A DNA stretch of 64,000 nt, taken from positions 35,156,501-35,220,500 of the forward strand of contig JAKSXM010000007.1 in NCBI GenBank assembly GCA_022575985.1. The letters are read 5' to 3'. The notes beneath the pieces were generated by a model, which worked only from the letters and a program-made list of their open reading frames with translations, had not been told where the DNA came from and made no database searches. Source of the DNA: Anagrus nilaparvatae. Taxonomy: Eukaryota; Arthropoda; Insecta; Hymenoptera; Mymaridae. A program made the translations under genes and the position numbers. Positions 1 to 12,362 of this stretch are shown piece by piece (within the stretch, counting starts at the first letter, position 1; each line of letters starts with the position of its first letter).

Positions 1-1279
1 CCGTTTTTTGTCGTTTTTCTTTTTTTTTTTCACGCTCTTTTTTTTCTCATTTTTATTTTAAAGTTCATATCTCTGGTTCCTGAGTACCAAAATAGGTCTA
101 CAAGGTCTTAAAAAATTCGTTTTTATAATCTCTTTCACATGCAGGAAATTAAAATAAATTTTGCCCACTTTAGGCACCCTTAAATTTAAAAATGTTGAAA
201 ACTAAAATTTAAATTCAATTATTTTGTGATAACAAAAATTAACTATCTGTAAAATTCCTGTCTTTTGCCTATCAAAGGCCTTCAAAATGAGCTCAGTTGA
301 TGCAATTTAGAGCCACGGACACCGTCAAAATTAAAAAAAAAACCAAAATTTTTACGTTGAAATTTGACTCATTTTTTTTAAAATTAAAGGGTATTTCGAG
401 ATAAGTGAAATGGACATAGAGAGAATGGGTTATTTCTCAGAACCTTAAAATCTATATTTTACGAACGCAGACCCATAAATGAATTTTGCAGAAACATTTA
501 TTTCTGAATTTGTAAAATCAGAATGCATCAATGTAAACAATAGGATGAATTCCGAAATTCATTTTATGAAACCTTGTATTTCATGCTAAATTTTTGTTTT
601 TTACAAATAATAACTTCTGATATTTTTTCAACTTTGCAATGATTTTTAGGAATTTTGATTTATTTGTCTTACAATGCTTCTAGTTTTTATTCTTCTGTAT
701 TAGAAAGTTTGTATACTTAATTTTTGGGATTCGGAAAACTGCCCTAAATGGAACATTAGACAATTATGATCAGTGAATGGCACCCCATACACACACATAC
801 ATACACAAACACACTTATGCACAAATATGGTCGCCGTATTCCCTTTTCCCATTTCACTTATCTCATCTCGACATACCATTTAATTTAAAAAAAAATGAGT
901 TAAATTTCAACGCGATAAATTTTGGTTTTTTTTTAATTTTGACGGTGTCAGTGGCTCAAATTTGCCCCAGCTCATTTTGAAGGTCTTTGATAGGCAAAAG
1001 ACAGGAATTTTACAGATAGGTAATTTTTGTTATCACAAAATAATTGAATTTTAAAGTTAAAATTTAAATTTTAGTTTTCAACATTTTTAAATTTGAGGGT
1101 GCCTAAAGTGGGCAAAATTTATTTTAAACTCCTGCATGTAAAAGAGATTTTAAAAACGAATTTTTTAAGACCTTGTAGACCTATTTTGGTACTCAGGAAC
1201 CAGAGATATGAACATTAAAATAAAAATGAGAAAAAAAGAGCGTGAAAAATAAAAAAAAAAGAAAAACGACAAAAAACGG
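1..1279. repeat. Long inverted-repeat (foldback) element, left end cut by window
   Basis: Positions 1-430 are repeated as the reverse complement at about 850-1279, symmetric around about position 640. The arms share distinctive blocks such as the T-rich tgtcgttttt start, the tctggttcctgagtacc block and the gataggcaaaagacaggaat block, with only scattered mismatches. The central 420 bases are unpaired and hold no credible gene. The arms probably continue to the left of the window, because sequence directly after 1279 has no partner inside it. This is a foldback-type or MITE-like DNA element; no transposase is present. Target duplications cannot be seen. Confidence 0.85.
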
Positions 1280-2620
1280 CAAAAAAGGAGCAGCTCCGAT
1301 TTTCTGCCAAACGGATTCTGATTATATTTGGTCTCTAAAATAGTTACCCTCAGTCTAAATTTTGCGGCATTTTAAAATTTTTTCATCATGCTATTTTGAA
1401 TTTTCAATTATTATTGCTTTCAAAAGAAAAATCATAAACTTTTTTTTAAATTTATCTAATTAGTTTGATGTTACATAGGTTCAAATTTGCTGAATTTAAG
1501 TGGACTACTTTGCTAGACTAGCTGACATCATGGGATTCACACTTGGATATTTTATCACTTATCCTGCTTGCTGTTTTCATCACAAATTCAAGATCATCCT
1601 AAGATCTTACTGCACTTTAATATTGTTATTAATTACAAAATGCTTTTTTTTTCTTATTAACTATTAGTTTATTATTCAAGTTAGATTATTATAATTGTTA
1701 TGAGTCTCTTATAAATTCTCATAAATTAAATTCATTTTGCTGCTATTTAAATTCAATATTATTATCATGGCTTATAAAATATTGTAAATTATTTACATGT
1801 ATAAATTGTTAGTTGAATTTAATAACAAATGATAAAATATAAACCTCTTCTCTACAATCTGCAATTGTAGAAATTTTGCAGATTACAGTTTTTGAATTAA
1901 TTTTTGTGTGTTAACTTGCTTATATTTTTTGCGGGGGAAGAGGGTATATATTTGTATTTTGAAAATTTAATTTTATGTATGTATTATTTTCAACTAATAT
2001 ATTTAAATTAGATTATTATCAGTTTTATTAATTCATTAGAGTGGATTTGGCAAGGTGGGTGGTTATTATTTACAATTGTGATTATTACTAATTAATTATT
2101 CTATTAATATAGCACCTACTTTGATAAACTACTTTATTTGTAAAATTTGTGCAGAGTCTTTGCTGATTTAAATATAAACTCACTTTTAATATACTTTCTG
2201 TATATGAAAAATAATATATCAGTTCTATTTGCAGAAATGATATGAATATGTTGAGTTATTATACTCTCATATTATTACTTAATTGAAAAATTGCGAAAAA
2301 CAATATTATGCTCTAATTGTAGACATAATAAATGAAGAATTAAATCAGCAGGATTCTCAATAAATTATTATTTAACTTCTTAAGACTCTAAAACAAAAAT
2401 TAAATTTATTCAATTCTATTTGTCAATTATTTTTATTATGAATTCATTATTGCTAGTGCAGTGGTAATATCAGTGATAGAATTATTATTAATCATAAATC
2501 TACATATATCCTGCTAGTCTGGTCAAGATAGTAAAACTTAAAATTAGGCAATCGGCCTATCTTAAACTAGCAGCAACTCGTTATTTATTTATATTTATAC
2601 GCGTTTTATTGAATGTTGTA
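1280..2620. other. AT-rich spacer without a gene
   Basis: No supportable gene. A block around 2041-2062 (ggatttggcaaggtgggtgg) recurs at about 3685-3705. Both copies are followed by a ttctatttgcag/ttctacttgcag motif and a ctgctagtctgg/ttgccagtctag motif. 1900-2540 and 3640-4060 are therefore diverged direct copies of an unidentified repeat, separated by the pogo-like element. Confidence 0.4.
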
Positions 2621-3369
2621 CAGGAATCCCTCGTTATTCGCGGTAGTTAGGTTCCAAGAAACTGCCGCGAATAACGAAACCGCGATAAACGAGACCTTAG
2701 TCTTATGGGAAAATGGGGGTTAGGTTCCGGCTAAATAAAAAAACTCAATTTAAATATATGTATGCATATATTTATTCATTTATTTGTAAATTAGGACAGT
2801 AATATTTAATCCTTATAATAATCTGTTAATTGCGACTGTTTAGATCTCCTTAAATTATTATATAATTCTTCATAATTTTGAATTGCCATTTCACAACTGC
2901 GTCTAAAAGTTAAACTTCTGTTCATGATTGGATCATTATTCATTGCAAGTTCTACAGCAATTTGAATATGGTTTATAACTTGCAGCACTATTTTAGCACT
3001 AAAGTGAGGTGGATTTTTTTCTTCCTCTGGTTCATCTGAATAATCTGCTAACTCTTCAAGCTCTTCAATTGGAATCTCAGTTTGTTGAGAATTTACAAGC
3101 TCTAAAACCTCTGAATGCTGCATTAACTATATTAACTATATTGTTTATAAACTATTTATTTATTATAGGTTAAATTTTTTTTTTCTTTATTTAATTATAT
3201 TTAACGCCAATTTCCGAGTGTAATTTTTTTAAAAAATCAATTAAATAAAAAAATTAATCCGCGATTATCGGGGAAAATGCCCGCGAAAAACGAGGGACTG
3301 TCGCATTTCACAAACCGCGGATGAGGGTAGTCCGCGATTAGCGGAACCGCGTATAACGAGGGATTCCTG
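2621..3369 (-). mobile_element. Internally deleted pogo/Tigger-type DNA transposon
   Basis: The ends are inverted repeats beginning CAGGAATCCCTCGTTAT, each flanked by a TA dinucleotide (2619-2620 and 3370-3371). This is the signature of the Tc1/mariner/pogo superfamily. The terminal repeats extend inward with further ggttcc and cgcgataa blocks. The element is 749 bp, much shorter than an autonomous Tigger (about 2.4 kb). It keeps only the C-terminal part of a transposase on the minus strand, so it is non-autonomous. Confidence 0.88.
2806..3123 (-). pseudogene. C-terminal remnant of Tigger/pogo transposase
   Basis: An open frame of 105 residues inside the pogo-like element. It has an acidic stretch (residues about 17-36, rich in Glu) followed by a region with the pattern NDPIMNRSLTFRRSCEMAIQ. 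That pattern resembles the tail of Tigger/jerky-type DDE transposases, which have an acidic linker, an 'E..DP...R' helix, then a conserved 'A...Y...Y' helix. The DNA-binding CENP-B-like domain and the DDE catalytic core are missing, so it cannot transpose itself. The first Met is simply the first in the open frame and need not be a true start. Family assignment is from pattern recognition, not alignment. Confidence 0.65.
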
Positions 3370-4294
3370 TATTGTAGAATTATGATTTCATGATCAATTT
3401 TAATCAGGAACTCTTCAAGTTCAACTAATTAGAATTAATTACCATTCTTTATTCTAATATAATTGGCTAACATTTTATAAATTGTAATTTTTTTTTTAAA
3501 TATTTTTCCATTTTTTGGTTTTATTTTTTTTAAATTCTCTTGTTTAAGACTAATTTTATGCAATTTTCATAATGCTACGAAATTTAAGATTCAAAAAATG
3601 TTTAGCCTAAAATTTGTGCTATTAATTTTGTAAAAATGTATATTTTCAATTTATCTTTTAATTATGAAATAATTTTGTATGTGTAAATTTGGCAAGGTGG
3701 GTGGTGAAAATCATTGTATTCATACATTATAACTATTTGTTACGTTGCCCCTACTTTGTCAGATTGACATGGATTTAAGCTTAAGCCATGGTTTGGAAAT
3801 TTTGCTATTAACTTATAAATATGCTTTTCTAAACAATGACATATTCCTTTTCAATTTGCAAGGAAAGGGGGATGCTTGAGTTCTACTTGCAGAACTAATC
3901 TTAGCAAAATTTTTGAATTGGGTTTGAGTTCTACTTGCAAAACTTAAAATAAATGTCATTAATTACTGTGTGATGTAGTCTCGAGCCTTACAAACCATTA
4001 AGGTATATAGATTGCTTGCCAGTCTAGTGGAGTTAATCAAACTCTGAATCAGTCGAATTAGAATTTAAATTGAATAATTATGTATAAATTGTAATATATT
4101 TTTTTTAATTTTGCTATATTTTATTCCATTAGGCATCAATTTTGTTTAAATTAAAATTATATTTTTCTTATATATTATTATGTCATCTGCTCACCACAAG
4201 TATTTTTTTTGCTTTAATTCATAATTTTTTACAATTTAGTAATAAATTGTGGTGGGTGGAATTTTGTATATATGTAATATAGTATATGTGTGTA

Positions 4295-4457
4295 TGTTGG
4301 AGCGCTCCCCTCCATTTTTATGTATGATCTCTACTGAGGACCAGTCCCCGCTGAGACGCCGACTTATAAGCGTCTACAATAAAGCTTATTAAAGTTATAT
4401 ACAAATTGCTGTCTGTATAATTATTGTGACTTCTTTTATACATCCAATATCCTTACA
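4295..4457 (+). repeat. Possible short solo LTR
   Basis: A TGTTGG...TTACA segment with a TATAAG box-like motif, an AATAAA polyadenylation signal near 4379 and a following leader-like stretch (gttcagtcgccacccta). These are LTR hallmarks, but no second copy, no target duplication and no clear primer-binding site could be found. The ends are uncertain and this may be another kind of repeat. Confidence 0.3.
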
Positions 4458-5069
4458 GTTCAGTCGCCACCCTAACCTTACAAGACGCGAGGGTTTTATC
4501 GGGGTCTGAATTAAACCTATTGAATGATTGCAACATTCTATTTGCTAGTGCATCCTGTTCCAGGAATAAGTTCGACATTGTGGTATTTTAATCAATTTAA
4601 TTTACTATAATAATAATATTTACCAAATGACAACAATATTTGCTGCTTTGTATTATATAAAAATTTGTTGTAAATATCTGAATCAGAACTTGTAACAAAA
4701 AAAAAATAAATAAATTTTATTATAATAATAATTATTTTAAACAAGCTAGTAAAAATGAGAATTTTAAAATAAGATAAATGTGAAAAAATAATAAATTCAA
4801 AGTTATTATTATTTAAAAAGGAAAATTTCTTTTTTTTTTTAAACAAGTTTTGATTCTTCTTACTTTAAACTGATAGATAAAAAGAATATTCTATATTTTA
4901 TAATAAATAATTCAATGAAATTTAATGAAATAGTAAATTAGGGAAGTATTTGATTATTATATTTTTTATATAAATTAAATACAGTTGTATCCCAAACCTT
5001 GCTAATGGAAAAATATTTAAAATATTTCCAATATAATATTTACTAACTACTTTTTAAATGCCGTTGTGA

Positions 5070-5249
5070 CTCGGTCCAACTGATGATCAGCCAAAGCAAC
5101 CCCAAGGACAGCCAGACAAAGTTCCTCAAGGTCCAAAAGATCCTAGTGGTCAGCCACACAGCTATGTATACCCAAGACCAAAGCAGCAGATACCAACGCC
5201 AATACCTAGTGAACTTCCAATAAAATTAGTTTTTGTTTATTATTTTTAA
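5070..5249 (+). pseudogene. Pro/Gln-rich coding fragment, unidentified
   Basis: A short open stretch between a TGA (5067-5069) and a TAA (5247-5249). It translates as a Pro/Gln/Gly-rich sequence with a repeat-like PQGQPDK / PQGPKDP pattern followed by a Tyr-Pro motif. Its base composition is clearly richer in G and C than the flanking DNA. It could be an exon or a gene fragment; a possible acceptor AG lies at 5089-5090. No family is recognised and no adjoining exons were found. The last residues look like read-through into AT-rich DNA. Confidence 0.3.
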
Positions 5250-5422
5250 ATTGCTCAATAATTTAAATTCATTCAAGAAAAATGATAAAAAGAAAACAAT
5301 TTTTTTTTTTAATTATACTTATAAAACTTTAAATTAAAATTTAAATTAATCATAAAAAAAAAAATATATTTGAAAATAATTCTTCAATTTAGTTTTAATA
5401 ATAAAAATTAGATTATATATTT

Positions 5423-6020
5423 ATTAATTTTTTAAGCGACCGTATACAGACAAATGAAGATTTCATCTTTATCGACATCATTATTTATTGCTTTTTATTG
5501 AGAAATATTAATTTTGACAATTATATTTATCATATAACTTGGTCAATAATTTTCTCACAATAGTAATGACTATTGTTGATGAAAGAGAAAAATTCAATTA
5601 ATTTTTTCAAACTTAAATTGCATTAATAATGCAATTCCGCGATTTTTTAAAAGATGTTAAATAAAATAAAAAACCAGAAAAAAAGTACGACCACCGCCCG
5701 GGATCGAACCGGGAACGACGAATTACTAGTTCGATGCTTTACCAGTTAAGTTACGGTGACCCCAGTTCGATAATTTTTTATTTTATTTAACATCTTTTAA
5801 AAAATCGCGGAATTGCATTATTAATGCAATTTAAGTTTGAAAAAATTAATTGAATTTTTCTCTTTCATCAACAATAATCATTACTATTGTGAGAAAATTA
5901 TTGACCAAGTTATATGATAAATATAATTGTCAAAATTAATATTTCTCAATAAAAAGCAATAAATAATGATGTTGATGATGAAATCTTCATTTGTCTGTAT
6001 ACGGTCGCTTAAAAAATTAA
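5423..6020. repeat. Palindrome with about 245-bp arms flanking a tRNA-like apex
   Basis: The left arm (about 5423-5673) is the near-perfect reverse complement of the right arm (about 5774-6020). The outer ends share ttaagcgaccgtatacagac, and the arms differ by only a few substitutions and one small indel. The roughly 100-base spacer is not random sequence but holds a complete tRNA-Thr-like cloverleaf. No transposase or clear target duplication is seen. Confidence 0.9.
5689..5760 (-). tRNA. tRNA-Thr (anticodon AGT)-like sequence
   Basis: Read on the minus strand, this 72-base sequence folds as a cloverleaf. It has a 7-bp acceptor stem (GTCACCG with CGGTGGT, two G-U pairs), T8-A9, a D arm containing the AACTGGTA loop, and an anticodon loop CTAGTAA (anticodon AGT, Thr). 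The variable region is 4 nt. The T arm is perfect, CCCGG-TTCGATC-CCGGG. The discriminator is C. Weak points are an A-C mismatch at the base of the D stem and a T-T mismatch at 27-43. It sits exactly between two long inverted repeats, so it may be a tRNA gene captured by, or nucleating, a foldback element. Whether it is transcribed is unknown; CCA is not encoded. Confidence 0.7.
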
Positions 6021-9000
6021 AAAATTATTTAATTTCACAGACGTATAACGTATAAAAATTATATATTTAATTATCTAATTGATTTGTTTTTAAATTTTAT
6101 AATAATAAAAACTTTTTATATTAAATATTCTTTTTACTTACATAAAAATGCGCACCACCACTTAATATTATTGAATTACAAAAATAGATTTTTATTATTT
6201 TATTTTAATAATCAAAAATTTAAAGATTTTTTTTTTTTTTTAATTTAATTTACTAAATAATTTAATTTTATTTAATAAATAATTTCATTAATTAAGAATT
6301 TGAATATCAAATTTGACAACAATAATTTACTCTAATACATTATATTACTAAACACATAATACTCATAGAGAGAAAGGGAGATGAAGAGATAAAGAATAAA
6401 TAACCTCATCTCTATGTGTTTTCTTTTCAAAAAAAAATTTTAATTTCACCAAAAAAAAGACAAGTAACAGAAGAAAAAGAGGTAAAATAAAATTACTCAT
6501 CTTAAAAAAAAAATAATTGATGTTGAGATCCAGCATGTGCGCACGCTACTTTAAAATTTCAAAATAATATAGCCGCTGACATTTTTTATCCTTCATGCGC
6601 TGGAGAAGAATAGATATTATATGATGATGACGACATTTCTCTTCCGTGATAAGTTGTTGCCATGCCAATATCTAATAGCGTGCACCTGTTGAACGGCCAA
6701 AATCCCTTTTACTGTTTTGCCTATTTTAGTCTCTTTTTCAACTCTTCTTTTTATTCTCTGGTGTGCGTCGACTCCCCCACTATTAATTTTCAAACATGAA
6801 AATTCTTCTTTTTTTATTTTTTTATTTTTACGATTCTTTTTTAAAAATCTTCTATGATTTTTATCCTTGAATCTTTGTTGAGATTAAAAGAAGTTTTTCT
6901 GTAACAAAACGTCGCCATATGACGTCACAATTAAAAAAGAAAAAATTTCGTTATTGCTGTCCTTCTCTTTACTCCGGTACTTGTTGTTCCGGTGTTTAAA
7001 TAAAAATCACCATATTTAAAATTTTTTTTTGACACGTGTAGCAAAAAAAAAAAATATTTTTACACTTTTAATATATTTTGCATGTTGATGATTTTTCTTT
7101 ATAGTTTTTGCCGATAATATTTATAACCAAAGTACTTTATATGCTGCACGTGCACATGTTTTTCTATTATCACCTTATGACTCCATCTTGATACAATTTT
7201 CCAAATTTTGCAATTATAGACTATATTTTTAATTCACATTAATCATCCAATAATTAAAAAAAATATCAATGTGCATCACAGTTTTTATAAATAATTGTAT
7301 AAAAATATATTAATTTTTAGTTTTAATCAATGGCACTTAGTTTTATTAAACGGCACTCGAAACTTGTACACGTGATAACCGCGTGTTGAAAAAATCACAA
7401 ATCTATCACTTCTTCATAAAAAAATAAAACTTTTATACCACTGGGATGCCAAATGTAGACGTGGGTAGATAAGAAGAAGTAGATAATGGATTAATGAGAT
7501 AGAATAAATGAATTTGCACAATTTAATTGTTATAATTTTAGATATATAAATTTATTAAATTTCTATTAAAAATTTATGTCTTACTATAGCGGGAGTCGTT
7601 ACCGCACTACCGGCGACGATGACCTAAGAGAGTTAATATTAAGCGGGGCGCGCGCACACACATTCACACTATTTACATATATACAACACAACATCCGGTT
7701 TAAATTCACCGATTTTAAATTTTAGAGTTGCATTTGAAAGGTCTTGAGTAGACAAAAAAAATGATACCAACCAGTATTTTAGAGTTGATCTTAAGCCACG
7801 ATATTATTTTGAAAATTAGCTTTTTTGATAAAATTCATTTTACGTTTATCAATGCCGAAAAAAATTGACGCCTTGAAATCAGCTAAACATTTTTTCACAA
7901 AATGTAGACCTTTTACCGGTTCAAATGCGACCAAAGATAAAATTTGAAGTAAATTTAAAGGAATGGCGTAATTTTAAAAATGGGCCAAGCCAGGCTATTT
8001 TTGAACCTATTAATGGCCCCATGAGGTGCTAAAACTTTGGCTGAGGGACTTTTTTATTACCCTAAACTATACTCTAAAATTTGAGCTCAATTAGTGACAT
8101 GAGTGCCCCCGAATCTGTACGAAAAGTACTGGAACCACCCAGTATCATTCTTGGGTAATGGCAATTTCGTTCTCACGGTCTACTTATCATGCTAATTTAC
8201 GAACTTACCTTCTCTGCATATTTACTATGCCGCCGTGGAGGTATTCTTATTCTGCTATATAGCAGCTATTTATTAATTTTTGCACCTATTATGTGTTAAG
8301 TGAAACGCTGTATAGTAGTAAATACAGTAATATATTATAAAGTAACTTCGTCGCTCATAAGAGCAATAACGTTTTTTTTCTGGAATAAATATTTCAAAAA
8401 GGGCAGAGTAGTTTTCCGAGCCTCAGAAAGAAATTAAAATACAAAGCGCCATTTATCCATTTTTCTTTCACTGCTATGAAGCAAAAACAGAGTAATGGTA
8501 AACAAGCCTTTGATTCTTAGCAGGTGGAAGGCAACAGCCAGTTGCCTAGACTGTGCATCCTAAGCCGAAGTTATATCTGAAAATGGAGTTCCGGTTGAGG
8601 ACAGAAAGCGAAGGGGGGTTTAAAGTTTGTTTAGTCAGCAAGAATGTGAAACAAAGCTGGCAACCAGGTTCACAAGACTCTTGATTATACTTTGTGCAGC
8701 TGGGTGGTCATGGAAACCTGCGGACCTCTAAGGCCCCCAAATGCTCCATAATTGATGCAAAATTAATACAGTTCTCCTTGTAAAAAAAAAGTATACAAGT
8801 TTTAAATAGACATTAATAATTCAAAATTTAAAACTCTTTAGATTGTACATGTAGTGCGCGGCAAGTGAAGGGGGTGGAGCCCTCATTAATTTTATAATAT
8901 AATAATAGTAATGATAATATAGATAAGTTGTTTTAGAAAAGTACAATTAAAAGGACTGCTTCTTCCTCCATATTAAGATAAGGATGAACGAGATACGTGT

Positions 9001-9127
9001 TGGTTTTTAAAAAGTACGAAATAGGACAAAAAAGGCGAGTTAGGTCTTTATATTTAGGAAGGATAAAGTAGATCTTCCTACTTTGAAAGGGTGAAATGGG
9101 CCTTTATTTTTAGCAGCTGCCCTGCCG
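6021..9127. other. Non-coding AT-rich stretch with GC-richer patches
   Basis: No convincing gene. A palindromic TGACGTCA (CRE-like) lies at 6920-6927 within a pyrimidine-rich region with scattered CpG. 7590-7670 has a GC-rich patch. 8360-8760 is a moderately GC-rich unique stretch without an open frame, possibly an untranslated exon or old repeat. Nothing here can be assigned a function. Confidence 0.35.
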
Positions 9128-9612
9128 CACAGTGTGGCAAAATTGACAAAAATCGCTCTTGGACTGAGTTTTTGTGTTATCAACTTGAAACCTGTTTTGA
9201 ACAACTTTAAAATAAGCCTGCTTTCGTGTCTCTCTGCGGATTTTTCATATTTTTTTATTTTTAATTAACCTATTTACTAAAAATGCATTTTATGCGAGAT
9301 TCTAAAATATGCAAAAATTATGATTTAATATTTTTTGACTGAAAAATTTTTTTTAATTTTGATGTATATAATGCTGGATTAATACAAGGAAATTTCCCGT
9401 TTGTTTTAGAGTGCAAAAAATGCAGGAAGTGAAAATTTCGATAAATGAATAGTTTGAGGTCGTGTAAATAGGCTTATTAAAAATAAAAAATTTGAAAAAT
9501 CCGCAGTGAGTTACGAAAGCCGGATTATTTTAAAGCCGTTTAAAACAGGTTTCAAGTCGATAGCTCAAAAACTCAGTCCAAGAGCGATTTTTGTCCATTT
9601 TGCCACACTGTG
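9128..9612. mobile_element. MITE with long inverted ends (about 485 bp)
   Basis: The ends are inverted repeats starting CACAGTGTGGCAAAAT. They extend inward through the tcgctcttggactgagtttt block and the aaatccgca block, giving imperfect arms of over 150 bp. There is no coding capacity. The flanks do not show a clear target duplication, so the superfamily is not assigned. Confidence 0.75.
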
Positions 9613-10057
9613 TGCCGGTGGTAGTAGGTGCTATAATTTTATAATATAGAGAAATTAATAGATGCCTCTTACTACCATTTAAAAATATCTTCCTTTAAGA
9701 AATATTCATTAAATAATTAATTAATTTGATAGCTCTATATTTAGTGCCTATCATACTCATCTAATCAGCACCTTTTAGCGAATTCATATTTTATTATAAA
9801 TATATATTATAAATATTATAAAGTGAAACGTGCATTACTCTGCTTAACTCAAATTCTATCCTTTTATTTATATAAAGCAGCTTAACATTTTTAAAATTGT
9901 ATTGGAAATTTAATCAGGATGTTCACTATTATTATTTTTTTTTTTTGTTCCTCATAGAGGAACCTTTGTGATAGATGAAATTTTGATTTTTGATTTTTTG
10001 GCATATAAGCACGTTTTGGGACCTCAGGAAGCTAAAAAACCGGTTTTTAAAAAAAGT

Positions 10058-10058
10058 C

Positions 10059-10096
<38 letters not shown>
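10058..10096. repeat. (TG)n microsatellite
   Basis: An uninterrupted run of about eighteen TG dinucleotides, located just left of a pair of longer tandem repeats. Confidence 0.9.
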
Positions 10097-10097
<1 letters not shown>

Positions 10098-10102
10098 TTA
10101 TG

Positions 10103-11040
10103 TAACCGGTGAAATTTCACAACCATTATGGAATTAAGACCTAATTTTTTTTTCAAAAATTTTTTCATCAAAAAATCTCAAACTACTTTTTTTTTTTTTT
10201 AATTTGGATGTAATACCTCATTTATTTCCATGAAAGTACTTATATTTGAAAGTACGATTTTTACTCGATATCTCGAATCTGATAACTAATTTTTTGAAAA
10301 TTTTTTTCTCAAAATTTTTTTCACCAAAAAATACAAAAAAAACTTTATTTTTTTTTATTTTTGGATGTAGTACCTAATTGATTTCTATGAGAGTACTAGT
10401 TTTAGAAATATCGTTTATAGTAATTTTTTGGACCTGAAACTTAATTTTTTCAAAATTTTTTTCTCAAAATTAAAAAAACAAAAAAATTAGAAAATCTGTA
10501 ATATTTTTTTTTTTTTAGTGTAATACTTCCTTTAATTCCATGAAAGTACTAATATTTGAAAATTTTGTAATCGGTGGTATTTAACAACCATTATGGAATT
10601 AAGATCTAATTTTTTTTTTCAAAAATTTTTTCATCAAGAGATTTCAAAATACTTTTTTTTTTTTTTTTTTTTTAATTTAGGTGTAATACCTCATTTATTT
10701 CCATAAAAGTACTTATATTTGAAAGTATGGTTTTTACTCGATATCTCAAACCTGATAATTAATTTTTTGAAAATTTTTTTCCCAAAATTTTTTCACAAAA
10801 AAATACAAAGAATACCAAATTTTTTTTTTGTTCGGACGTAGTACCTAATTAATTTCTATGAGAGTACTAGTTTTAGAAAGCTTATTCATAGTAATTTTTT
10901 GGATCTGATACCGAATTTGTTCAAAATTTTTTTCTCAATATTAATAAAACAAAAAAATTAAAAAATCTGTAATATTGTTTTTTTTTTTAAGTGTAATACC
11001 TAGTTTATTGAAAATTTATTTCTAAAAATTTGTTAAATAA
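10103..11040. repeat. Two tandem copies of an approximately 464-bp unit
   Basis: The block around 10103-10140 (ggtgaaatttcacaaccatta, then tggaattaag) recurs at about 10567-10605. The following internal blocks recur in the same order: tttccatgaaagtactta, tactcgatatctc and gagagtactagttttagaa. Copies are diverged and each contains long A and T runs. No gene. Confidence 0.8.
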
Positions 11041-11699
11041 AAAACATTAAATCACAGCAACATTTTTTTTCTTTTAAAATACGGTATTTAACTTTTTTTT
11101 TATGAAATACTGATATCTCAAATTATAATTTTTATTAGATAAAATAGACCATTATAAATATTTTGCAATTGTTAATGAGGAACCATAGTGCCAATCACTT
11201 GGCAGCGTTTTTTAATACTTGCTCAGACCGAAATTATAGCTATTTTAGCAAAACACATAGAATATTGAATCTATTTTACATTATGCATAATATAGCATTA
11301 ATAGAGCTCTACCCTTTCGTGTTATTAATGCTTATAAATACCGAAGACTATTGTATATTTATTATGTATACCAAAATCTGAAAGAATTTAAGTATTAATT
11401 TCGGTTAATTACTCTGCGTGAAGCATGTATTACCATGCTGAACATAAATTCTATCCTTTTATACAAAATAGCTTAACTTTGTAATAAAATCCTATGCATA
11501 AAAATGAAAAAATTCAACATTTTTAATTTTATTGCAAGTCAATTTGTAAAGTTTTGAATGGACGAATACACTTGAAAGTGGTTTTCCTTCCTAGCCGGCC
11601 GAAAACACTTTTTTCGACCCGCAAGGTGATAAAAAAAAATGCGTTTTCACGCCACTGAGAAAGAAAAATTTCGTTTTGTCCATGGGAACAAAAAAAAAA

Positions 11700-11750
11700 T
11701 ACCCCAGATCGCAGTTTACCAACTGCTAATTAACGTGCGATCTGGGCCGT
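11700..11750. repeat. Hairpin with 11-bp stem
   Basis: cccagatcgca and tgcgatctggg form a perfect stem around a loop of about 22 nt containing two smaller related words. The position is between poly(A) and poly(T) runs. Function unknown; it may be the core of a small repeat. Confidence 0.6.
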
Positions 11751-11984
11751 TCTTTTTTTTGCGTCCCTTGGTTAAAAATGTACTATTAAGGTAATCTTTA
11801 AATAAATATCTCCAGGCTTTTTTTTATTTTAAAAAAAAACTTTATACCGGTTTGTGTAAACACAACCTAAATGCATGGAACCTGTTTACTTCCAGATGAG
11901 GAGTAGGTATAATACAAATGTTACTCAACATTACAATACAATTTTCTATTTTTATAATTTGTAATTATCACCTCACAAGCTTCA

Positions 11985-12235
11985 AAGATTCTAAACCCAA
12001 ACTATTTTGATTTCCTAAACCTGAATTATTCTAAGTCCCTTTATCGATATTATTCTAAGCCCCAAACCTGAATTATTCCAAGTCTCTGAACCTGAATTAT
12101 TCCAAGTCCCTAAATCGATATTATTTTAAATCCATAAACCTGTATTATCCTAAGTCCTTAAGCCCAGATTTTTCAAAGTCTTATAAAAGTATTTTATTTA
12201 TTTATATATACTTACCTAATTATTCTAAGTCTTAT
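11985..12235. repeat. Degenerate approximately 24-bp tandem repeat
   Basis: Repeated words of the form attctaagtccctaaacctga occur about ten times with variable spacing and substitutions. This is a minisatellite with no coding potential. Confidence 0.7.
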
Positions 12236-12362
12236 TTGACCCCCCCCCTTAAATAGGACAAATTTGACCCCCCCCTTAAAAAGGACAAATTTGACCCCCC
12301 CCCCTTAAATAGGACAAATTTGACCCCCCCTTAAAAAGGATAAATTTGACCCCCCCCCCATA
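12236..12362. repeat. Minisatellite with poly-C cores
   Basis: Four to five copies of a unit of about 29 bases made of tttgac, a run of seven to ten C, then ttaaataggacaaa or ttaaaaaggacaaa. It abuts the preceding 24-bp repeat. The strand asymmetry (C only on the plus strand) is striking. Confidence 0.9.

Noticed and set aside
10103..11040. LTR pair of a retrotransposon
   Set aside because: The two copies are directly adjacent with no internal region and lack TG...CA ends, so they are simple tandem duplicates.
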